Below are positions 7,565-13,461 of a stretch of DNA of 13,461 bases, in pieces (positions within the stretch are counted from its first letter, which is position 1; each line of letters begins with the position of its first letter). The stretch comes from CAZGMJ01 sp964526785. GTDB lineage: Bacteria; Planctomycetota; Phycisphaerae; Sedimentisphaerales; Anaerobacaceae. Below the pieces are notes generated by a model. It saw only the letters and a program-made list of their open reading frames with translations. It was not told where the DNA came from and did not search any database. The stretch is taken from NCBI GenBank assembly GCA_964526785.1, contig CAZGMJ010000101.1, forward strand, positions 1 through 13,461. Direction: 5' to 3'. The position numbers were made by a program, and so were the translations under genes.

Positions 7565-9961
7565 ATGAGTCATCTGAGGCGGACACACATCCAATGGACG
7601 ATCTTCATGGTCGCGTTCACAGTTTTTTCTGCGGCGAATGCGGCGGGCGCGGAGCTGACACGGGACGAACATGCCGCGGGCCCCGGAGAATGGGGATATC
7701 GGCCGGGACAGGGCGATATCTCGCAGGTTGATCCGCCTTCTTTCTCGTGGCGGCCGCAGAAGGGCTTGTCCTGGGAGATTCAGGTGGCGAAGGAGAGCGA
7801 TTTCGAACGACTGATCTACCACACCCAAGGGATTGCGTTCAACGTACACTGTCCGACCAAGCCGTTCGGCAGCGGCTCATACTGCTGGCGCCATCGGGGC
7901 GCGGATAAGAACGGGAAACACACCAACTGGAGCGAATCGCGCCGGTTCGAGATAGCGAACGATGCGGCGAAGATGCCCATGCCGAAGCGGGAGGAACTTT
8001 TCGACCGGATTCCAGATGGGCACCCGCGACTGTTCACCCGGCCGGAGAAGGTGGCTCACCTTCGCACACTCGCAAGAGGCAGGATGCAAAAGCAATACGA
8101 CGATCTGGTACGGGAATGCGAACGGCTGCTGAAGGATCCGCCCCCGACCAAGGAACCCCCGAAATATCCGGCGGGGATCAAGCGCGGCAGCGATCCATGG
8201 AGAGAGATATGGTGGGGCAACCGACGATACACGATCAAGGCACTGAACGGTGCGGCCACTCTGGCGTTTACGCATTTGCTGGGCGGGCCGGAGAAATACG
8301 GGGCCGAGGCCAGACGGATCCTGCTGGAATGCGCCAAGTGGGATCCGAAAGGCAGCACCGGGTACAGGTATAACGATGAAGCTGGAATGCCCTACGCATA
8401 CTACTTCAGCAGGACATACACTTTCGTCAACGCATTATTGAGCGAGGATGAGAAAAAGCTGTGCCGGGACGTTATGCACATACGCGGCCAGGAGATGTAC
8501 AATCATCTGTACCCGCGCCATCTGTGGCGGCCCTATTCCAGCCACAGCAATCGCGCGTGGCATTTTCTCGGGGAGGTCGGGATTGCCCTTCTCGGCGAAG
8601 TGGAGGGTGCTGAGGATTGGATATGGTTCGCGGCCAACGTGTTTTTCAATGTCTACCCGGTCTGGAGCGATGCGGACGGCGGCTGGCACGAGGGCGCGTC
8701 GTACTGGTCGAGCTATATCAGCCGCTTTACATGGTGGGCGGACGTCATGCGCGAGGCCATGGGAATCGACGCATATCAGAAGCCGTACTTTTCGAAGGCG
8801 GGTTATTACGCGATGTATCTGATGCCGCCGGACAAGGTGGGCGGAGGACTCGGCGATCTGTGCGCCCGGCGAACGGCTCGGAGCAACGCATCGCTGATGA
8901 CGACGCTGGCGGCCCAGGCGGGCAACAGCCACTGGCAATGGTACGTCGAAGCAATCGGCGGCCCGAACCCGGCGGATGGATACGTCGGCTTCATTCGCGG
9001 GGCTCTGCCTGAGGTGGAACCAAAGGCACCGACGGACATTTCCGCTTCGCGGCTGTTTGGCGGCATCGGCCAGGCGTATCTGAACACGACGATCTTCGAT
9101 GCGGATGAGGACGTGCAGGTTGTGTTCAAATCCAGCCCATTCGGTACGCAGTCGCACGGCTACGAGGCGAACAATTCATTTTTGCTCTGGGCTTACGGAC
9201 AGCGGCTCCTGATTCGATCGGGTTATCGAGACAGCTACGGCAGCGACCATCATCGCAACTGGATGTGGACTACGCGATCGGTCAACAATATCACGGTCAA
9301 CGGCAACGGCCAGGGAAGGCGGACGGCTGAGGCCCGCGGGCAAATCACGGCCTTCAAGACGACACCGGAAATTGATGTTGTCAGCGGGCGGGCCGGCGAT
9401 GCATACGAACCACCGCTGGAAGCCTTCGAGCGAACGATCATCTTCATCAAGCCCGAACTGGTTGTTGTCTACGACCGACTGCGGGCCAAAGAGCCTTCGA
9501 CGTTCACGTACTGGCTGCATGCCTTGAACAGGTTCGACGTGGAGAACCAGCACAGGATTCGCGCCACCAGCGACGACGTTGTGTGCGATATCGATTTTCT
9601 CGCACCGGCAGGATTGGCATTCGAGCAGACAAACCAGTACGACCCGAATCCGAGGCCGCGAATCAAGCTGCGAGAATGGCACCTGACGGCTACAACGACC
9701 GGCAGGAAGCGCGGCATGGAATTCGTAACGCTGTATCGGCCGCACAAGGAAAAGGATGAAGTGCCCCATGAAGCGGCCCTCGTGAAGGCAGACGGCGGCT
9801 ATGTGCTGCGAGCCCAGGTCCGAAACGGCCGCGCAACCGCCCTGCTTCCTTCAAGCGATCAGATCGCCATGGCTGCAGCGGACCTGAATACGCACGGCGG
9901 GATCGCGTGCCGTCTGGAGCGCAAAGGAGAACCGAACGTGGTTGTCCAAACCGGTCCATAA
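7565..9961 (+). CDS. Secreted DUF4962/heparinase II-III-like polysaccharide lyase
   Basis: A 798-residue exported protein with the layout of heparinase II/III-like lyases (PL15/PL17/PL21-type folds). Residues 1-29 are a signal peptide ending near ANA or AGA. Residues about 55-130 form a fibronectin/Ig-like module (PPSFSWRP, SWEIQVAKES, YCWRHRG, NWSESRRFEI). From 152, GHPRLFTRPEKVAHLR opens the helical alpha/alpha-barrel (DUF4962). Candidate active-site segments are YSSHSNRAW at 324-332 (His327, Asn329) and EGASYWS at 376-382 (Tyr380). The C-terminal beta-sandwich begins near 515 and carries GTQSHGYEANNSF at 527-539 (His531) and VNNITVNGNGQ at 573-583, where the family usually has HNTv-vdG. 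It should cleave uronic-acid glycans by beta-elimination in the periplasm or outside. Start: ATG after AAAAGGAGGA at 7551-7560. It lies 44 bases after pyrD with no convincing terminator. Fold is fairly sure; substrate and activity are unproven. Confidence 0.85.
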   Translation: MSHLRRTHIQWTIFMVAFTVFSAANAAGAELTRDEHAAGPGEWGYRPGQGDISQVDPPSFSWRPQKGLSWEIQVAKESDFERLIYHTQGIAFNVHCPTKPFGSGSYCWRHRGADKNGKHTNWSESRRFEIANDAAKMPMPKREELFDRIPDGHPRLFTRPEKVAHLRTLARGRMQKQYDDLVRECERLLKDPPPTKEPPKYPAGIKRGSDPWREIWWGNRRYTIKALNGAATLAFTHLLGGPEKYGAEARRILLECAKWDPKGSTGYRYNDEAGMPYAYYFSRTYTFVNALLSEDEKKLCRDVMHIRGQEMYNHLYPRHLWRPYSSHSNRAWHFLGEVGIALLGEVEGAEDWIWFAANVFFNVYPVWSDADGGWHEGASYWSSYISRFTWWADVMREAMGIDAYQKPYFSKAGYYAMYLMPPDKVGGGLGDLCARRTARSNASLMTTLAAQAGNSHWQWYVEAIGGPNPADGYVGFIRGALPEVEPKAPTDISASRLFGGIGQAYLNTTIFDADEDVQVVFKSSPFGTQSHGYEANNSFLLWAYGQRLLIRSGYRDSYGSDHHRNWMWTTRSVNNITVNGNGQGRRTAEARGQITAFKTTPEIDVVSGRAGDAYEPPLEAFERTIIFIKPELVVVYDRLRAKEPSTFTYWLHALNRFDVENQHRIRATSDDVVCDIDFLAPAGLAFEQTNQYDPNPRPRIKLREWHLTATTTGRKRGMEFVTLYRPHKEKDEVPHEAALVKADGGYVLRAQVRNGRATALLPSSDQIAMAAADLNTHGGIACRLERKGEPNVVVQTGP

Positions 9962-10050
9962 GCACTCCCGGCCCTCAAGACCCGGCGCACGCGAGTTCAG
10001 CGCAGTTGACCGCACACCGGCGAAATACGGTGCGCCTCCTGCATACAGGT

Positions 10051-10068
10051 GCATTGCCAAAACAATGC
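10051..10068 (-). other. Small inverted repeat just after the aldolase stop
   Basis: GCATTG (10051-10056) and CAATGC (10063-10068) form a perfect 6-bp stem with a 6-base loop, two bases beyond the aldolase stop on the minus strand. No T tract follows in that direction, so it may protect the 3' end rather than terminate. The remainder of 9962-10070, between the convergent lyase and aldolase genes, shows nothing clear. Confidence 0.3.
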
Positions 10069-10070
10069 CG

Positions 10071-11123
10071 TTACGCGATGGTCACGTCCTTGCAGAGAAA
10101 GACATCCTGGATTGCGTGCAACAGATCGACGCCCTCATTCATGGGACGCTGGAAGGCCTTTCGGCCGCTAATGAGTCCGCAGCCGCCGGCCCGCTTGTTG
10201 ATCACCGCGGTTCGGACGGCCTGTTGGAGATCGTTCTCGCCCGAGGCCCCACCCGAATTGATGAGGCCGATTCGCCCCATATAGCAGCCGGCCACCTGAT
10301 ATCGCGTCAGGTCGATCGGATGGTCGGTGGTCAACTGGTCGTACACCTTCGGACTGGTCTTGCCGAACTTGAGGGCCTCAAAGCCCCGGTTGCACTCAGG
10401 CATCTTCTGTTTGATGATGTCCGCCTCTATGGTGACACCAAGATGGTTCGCCTGGCTGGTCATGTCGGCGGCAAGGTGGTAATCGGCGTCGTCCTTCTTG
10501 AAGGCGGCATTACGCAGGTAGCACCACAAAACGGTGAACATGCCGAGTTCGTGGGCGGCCGCGAAAGCCGTACTGACTTCCTCGATTTGACGGGACGACT
10601 CTTCCGAACCGAAGTAGATGGTCGCACCGACGCCGACAGCGCCGAGATTCCAGGCCTGCTCGACGTTGGCGAACATACGCTGATCGTACTTATTGGGATA
10701 AGTAAGCAGTTCGTTGTGATTGAGTTTGACGAAGAACGGTATCTTGTGGGCATACTTGCGGGAGACGACGCCGAGTACGCCGAGAGTAGAGGTCACGCCG
10801 TTGCATCCGCCGTCTACAGCGAGCTTCACGATGTTCTCGGGATCGAAGTACTCCGGATTTGGGGCAAACGACGCGCCCGCGGTGTGTTCGATTCCCTGAT
10901 CCACCGGCAGAATTGAGAGATAGCCGGTGCCGGCGAGCCGCCCGTGGTTGTACAGGCGGGCGAGGTTGCCCAGGACGCGGTTGTTGCGATCAGAATAGCG
11001 GAGTATTCGGTCGATGAAGTCGGGCCCCGGCAGATGCAGCGACTCGCCGGCGATCGTTTTACAACGATGTTCGAGCAGTTCCTTTGCCTCGTCACCAAGC
11101 AACTTCGATATTTTGTCGATCAT
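10071..11123 (-). CDS. fbaB: Class I fructose-bisphosphate aldolase (archaeal/FbaB type)
   Basis: A 350-residue Schiff-base aldolase of the DeoC/LacD/FbaB family that interconverts fructose 1,6-bisphosphate with dihydroxyacetone phosphate and glyceraldehyde 3-phosphate. The length equals that of E. coli FbaB. Diagnostic stretches: ILPVDQGIEH at 71-80, FFVKLNHNELL at 130-140, GAVGVGATIYFGS at 161-173, TIEADIIKQKMPE at 231-243 with Lys238 as the likely Schiff-base lysine, and the phosphate-binding region INSGGASG (288-295) with the GLISGRKAFQRP segment at 316-327. The ATG at 11123 has GAGAGG about six bases upstream. Its promoter is at 11226-11254. The gene lies downstream of the nucleotide-sugar dehydrogenase on the same strand but is separated by 497 bases, so it is probably an independent transcript. 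A related substrate such as sedoheptulose bisphosphate cannot be excluded. Confidence 0.95.
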   Translation of the reverse strand: MIDKISKLLGDEAKELLEHRCKTIAGESLHLPGPDFIDRILRYSDRNNRVLGNLARLYNHGRLAGTGYLSILPVDQGIEHTAGASFAPNPEYFDPENIVKLAVDGGCNGVTSTLGVLGVVSRKYAHKIPFFVKLNHNELLTYPNKYDQRMFANVEQAWNLGAVGVGATIYFGSEESSRQIEEVSTAFAAAHELGMFTVLWCYLRNAAFKKDDADYHLAADMTSQANHLGVTIEADIIKQKMPECNRGFEALKFGKTSPKVYDQLTTDHPIDLTRYQVAGCYMGRIGLINSGGASGENDLQQAVRTAVINKRAGGCGLISGRKAFQRPMNEGVDLLHAIQDVFLCKDVTIA

Positions 11124-11225
11124 ACGACCCTCTCTTTCTTCTGTGCGGCTCCATTGGTGGCCGCTAATTGGCAGATTCGGCTTGCAGCGGTCTCTGACGG
11201 CCGCTCATCCTTGATTTTCGCCGCG

Positions 11226-11254
11226 AGTGTAAGAGCGGACAGACACGCTGTCAA
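11226..11254 (-). promoter_or_regulatory. Strong sigma70-like promoter for the aldolase gene
   Basis: On the minus strand a perfect TTGACA (11249-11254) and TACACT (11226-11231, 4/6) are 17 bases apart. Initiation near 11219 gives a leader of about 95 nt to the ATG at 11123. A perfect inverted repeat, GACAG-acacg-CTGTC (11238-11252 on the plus strand), overlaps the -35 box and spacer and is a candidate operator. Confidence 0.65.
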
Positions 11255-11620
11255 GTAAGGAATTGGCTAATAAGTGATTCGGTATATGGAGAATACCATT
11301 GAAGCACGGCCCAGGCCTGAGCCGACGGACGGCACGAGTCTGCATGGACAATCCGAGCACATGCGGCTCAACAGTGCGGTATGCGGAGCCGTCTGTTTCC
11401 CACAGTTTCGTTCAATGCTGTGGATTCTCCATCGAGGCGATCGTCATCGACAACGCCCCCGTCGCACCCGGTCGACGCGATTTCACTACACAGCCACAGA
11501 TGCACAAATGAGCGGAGACGGCAAGTGGTGCGCATTCGGCTGAATTACGGATCGGAGCTCGCCCGTCGCATGTTTGCATCGAGGAAGGTGAGTTGCAGTC
11601 CGTTTTCCGCAAGCGCGGCA
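11255..11620. other. Non-coding stretch between dehydrogenase and aldolase
   Basis: No convincing gene lies here; the open frames lack ribosome sites and recognisable domains. Two perfect inverted repeats are close together: CGGCTC (11364-11369) with GAGCCG (11386-11391), loop 16, and CCACAG (11400-11405) with CTGTGG (11418-11423), loop 12. The dehydrogenase transcript would run into this stretch, but no hairpin followed by a T tract was found after its stop at 11621. An unannotated small RNA or decayed DNA are both possible; nothing decides between them. Confidence 0.35.
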
Positions 11621-13264
11621 CTATCCGGACTTGCCGTTTCGCACCTCTTTCTTGATGCGTTGAATGTGCCCCCTGCCCATGGCTTTGACCTCACAGCCCA
11701 GTTCGAAATAGCGCCGTATGCGGTCATTATCGAGAATGCCAAAGCAGTCTATGACGGCCAGCGGACCGCCCGCCCATTCGACGATCTGCTCGGGATCGAG
11801 TTCCAGATATGGCTCGTGTGGAACGGCCAGGATAAGCGCTGCGGCCCCGCGGAGGGCTTCCGCGAGGTCCTTCTGAACGCGAACCTTCGAAAGCTTGTCC
11901 TGATTTCGGAAGAATCGCGCCAAAGAGTGCCCGGGTGCCGGGTAGACATCCTGGGTTTCCAGTTCGTACCAGTGTTCGACGTAGGGGTCGTGGACGCGGA
12001 TGTCGGCGCCCATCTCTGCCAGTCTGCGAACGACCTTCTCCGAACCGCTGTATCGCGTATCGCCGACGTCCTGGCGATAGCTGGCGCCGCAAATCAGAAC
12101 GGGCGCTCCGGCGGGTTGCTTTCCCATGTTGCGCAGGGCGTCGCGTGTAAGCGTCGCGGCGTGCAGTCCGCGCGTGTCGTTTATGTCGATCGCCCTGGTG
12201 GTAATCTGGAAGATGTCGTCATCGAAGCCGAGAATGTGCTTGTAGGCCCAATAGCCGAGTCCGCCGTCCTTGGGAAGACAGTAACCGCCGATCCCGGGGC
12301 CGGGGAAGATGATGTTGCTGTGCGTGGGGCGGACTTTGATGGCCTGGATCACTTTGGTCAGGTCCACGCCGTTGCGCTCGGCAAACCGGCTCCATTCATC
12401 GAGAAATGCGAGGATGGCGGCGCGGTAGGAGTTCTCGACGATCTTGGTGGTTTCCGATTCGATCGGACGATCCATCACAGTCAGAGGATATTCGTCCGTA
12501 TTGAGAACCTCGTGCAGGAATTTCTCGACACGCTTTCTGGCTTCGGCGTTGCAACCCGAACAGACGCGCCAGAAATCGCGGATAGACGACACATAGTGCC
12601 TGCCGGGCATGACCCGTTCGAAACTATGGGCGAGCAGCGGTTCCGAATCGATGTTGCGTTCGGCGAAAGCCTTCTTCATCAATGGCCAGGCGACAAATTC
12701 CGTGGTGCCCGGCGCGACCGTTGTCTCGATGAGGGTAAGGCAAGCCGGCGGCACCTTCTCGGCAATGGTCCTGATGGTTGCTTCGAGAGCGCCCATTTCG
12801 ACCTTTCCCGTGCGCATATTGCCGAGATCGTTTTTCGTGTAGTCGCACTGGACATCGACAACCACGCAATCGGCGAGTTTCAGGCAGTCGCTGTTGTAGG
12901 TGGCAGTCAGCGTCTTTTTCTCAAGCACGCATCGAGCGATCATCGGATCGACTTCCGGGTCCTCGGCCTTCACCGGGGAGACGCCGCGATTGAGCAGCGG
13001 AATTTTCCAGTAACTGCGCGTGCTGGGCCGTTGACATCCGATAACAAACTTGGATGGTTCGCCTGTATCTTTGTCGGTAGTGTCTGCAACAATGGCCGCC
13101 ATGACGGCGCCTACGAAGCCAACCCCCATGACTACGACAACTTCCTTGCCCTCGGCCTTCGCCTGATCTACGAGCGAGCGGACGCGTTCGAATTCGGCCT
13201 CGTATTCGTTCTTTTTGGGTATCGGAAACTTCTCACCCGCGGGGCTGAGCGAGTATTCAGCCAT
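11621..13264 (-). CDS. Nucleotide-sugar (UDP-sugar) dehydrogenase, enlarged form
   Basis: A 547-residue cytoplasmic enzyme of the UDP-glucose/GDP-mannose dehydrogenase family, which oxidises a nucleotide sugar at C6 to the uronic acid with two NAD+. The N-terminal Rossmann motif GVGFVG is at 47-52. ETTVAPGTTE (180-189) and ERVMPGR (216-222) fit the family. The central helix carries ETTKIVENSYRA (271-282) with the conserved Lys274 and Asn278. GGYCLPKD (326-333) holds the catalytic Cys329. The C-terminal substrate domain has GASYRQDVGDTRYS at 393-406 and VHDPYVE at 424-430. Typical members have about 420-450 residues; here about 40 extra precede the Rossmann fold and more lie at about 62-110. 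The ATG at 13264 is preferred because GAAAGGTGG sits five bases before it; a GTG at 13273 would add three residues but overlaps that ribosome site. ENSYRA and SFERVMPG favour a WecC/UDP-N-acetylhexosamine-type enzyme over UDP-glucose, tentatively. Confidence 0.92.
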   Translation of the reverse strand: MAEYSLSPAGEKFPIPKKNEYEAEFERVRSLVDQAKAEGKEVVVVMGVGFVGAVMAAIVADTTDKDTGEPSKFVIGCQRPSTRSYWKIPLLNRGVSPVKAEDPEVDPMIARCVLEKKTLTATYNSDCLKLADCVVVDVQCDYTKNDLGNMRTGKVEMGALEATIRTIAEKVPPACLTLIETTVAPGTTEFVAWPLMKKAFAERNIDSEPLLAHSFERVMPGRHYVSSIRDFWRVCSGCNAEARKRVEKFLHEVLNTDEYPLTVMDRPIESETTKIVENSYRAAILAFLDEWSRFAERNGVDLTKVIQAIKVRPTHSNIIFPGPGIGGYCLPKDGGLGYWAYKHILGFDDDIFQITTRAIDINDTRGLHAATLTRDALRNMGKQPAGAPVLICGASYRQDVGDTRYSGSEKVVRRLAEMGADIRVHDPYVEHWYELETQDVYPAPGHSLARFFRNQDKLSKVRVQKDLAEALRGAAALILAVPHEPYLELDPEQIVEWAGGPLAVIDCFGILDNDRIRRYFELGCEVKAMGRGHIQRIKKEVRNGKSG

Positions 13265-13269
13265 CTGTT

Positions 13270-13278
13270 CCACCTTTC
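13270..13278 (-). promoter_or_regulatory. Ribosome binding site fixing the dehydrogenase start
   Basis: GAAAGGTGG on the minus strand ends five bases before the ATG at 13262-13264. The alternative GTG start at 13271-13273 falls within this site, so ATG is the better start. No convincing -35/-10 pair was found in 13279-13400. Confidence 0.55.
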
Positions 13279-13408
13279 ATTCGGTCTGCGGCATCCCATC
13301 GCACGAAGCCCACGGCATCGCACGACCGGTAATGTGTGCCAGATTACGAGAATGCACATTGCAACTCTTCTGACAATCTATCGGCAGTCCGCAAGGCGTA
13401 CATAATTA

Positions 13409-13461
13409 GGGTTTGCTGAACAAGTCGTAGTGGGTTTGTGTCAACACCTTTGAACATCGAC
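13409..13461 (+). mobile_element. Possible insertion-sequence end, cut by window edge
   Basis: GGGTTTGCTGAACAAGTC at 13409-13426 resembles terminal inverted repeats of DDE-transposase elements, many of which begin GGGTNTGCTGAA-AAGTC or similar. It follows AT-rich ATAATTA, a plausible target. No transposase or second end is inside the window, so this rests on a short resemblance recalled from such families. Confidence 0.22.

Noticed and set aside
9942..10916. A 324-codon open frame on the plus strand antisense to the aldolase
   Set aside because: The opposite strand encodes a full-length aldolase with its promoter; this frame begins inside the lyase end and shows no family motifs.
11381..13405. 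A 674-codon open frame on the plus strand antisense to the dehydrogenase
   Set aside because: It is the long mirror frame typical of GC-rich genes. The minus strand carries GVGFVG, GGYCLPKD and a ribosome site, while this frame has no domain and crosses the intergenic gap.
1..13461. A defence island, CRISPR array, biosynthetic cluster or other new multi-gene system
   Set aside because: The genes are recognisable metabolic or secreted carbohydrate enzymes with separate promoters; no spaced repeat arrays, effector domains or toxin-antitoxin pairs were seen.

Overview
The window reads as ordinary chromosome from a GC-rich bacterium (high fifties percent by eye), most likely Planctomycetota or a close PVC relative, perhaps of the Phycisphaerae/Sedimentisphaerales type. 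That is an inference from gene content: a secreted sialate-O-acetylesterase-type SGNH enzyme, a secreted DUF4962/heparinase II-III-type lyase, an archaeal-type class I aldolase, an orphan B12-binding radical SAM protein, and signal peptides on three of nine genes. I see no rRNA, tRNA, CRISPR array, complete mobile element or phage gene.

Layout, left to right. (1) A minus-strand B12-binding radical SAM gene (146-1609) with a strong sigma70-like promoter. (2) A divergent plus-strand secreted acetylesterase (1840-3366). (3) A convergent minus-strand small secreted protein of unknown function (3564-4058), with its own promoter. (4) A plus-strand operon starting from a promoter at 4298-4326: galactokinase-like GHMP kinase (4383-5627), pyrK (5632-6588) and pyrD (6585-7520). 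The junctions are 4 bases between kinase and pyrK, and an ATGA overlap between pyrK and pyrD. A large secreted polysaccharide-lyase-like protein (7565-9961) follows 44 bases later and may be co-transcribed. (5) Two minus-strand genes at the right: a nucleotide-sugar dehydrogenase (11621-13264) and, after a 497-base gap, a class I fructose-bisphosphate aldolase (10071-11123) with an excellent promoter. (6) The right edge (13409 onward) looks like it could be the end of an insertion sequence cut by the window.

How the genes may work together (inference): the theme is carbohydrate metabolism. The exported esterase and lyase would deacetylate and cleave acidic polysaccharide outside the cytoplasm. 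The GHMP kinase would phosphorylate a galactose-like sugar, the aldolase would serve glycolysis or gluconeogenesis, and the UDP-sugar dehydrogenase would supply uronic-acid precursors. PyrK/PyrD form the NAD-linked dihydroorotate dehydrogenase of pyrimidine synthesis and sit oddly between the kinase and the lyase. I did not find a convincing new multi-gene system. The most useful leads are the orphan radical SAM enzyme, the diverged motifs of the kinase and its coupling to pyrKD, the enlarged dehydrogenase, and the non-coding stretch 11255-11620.
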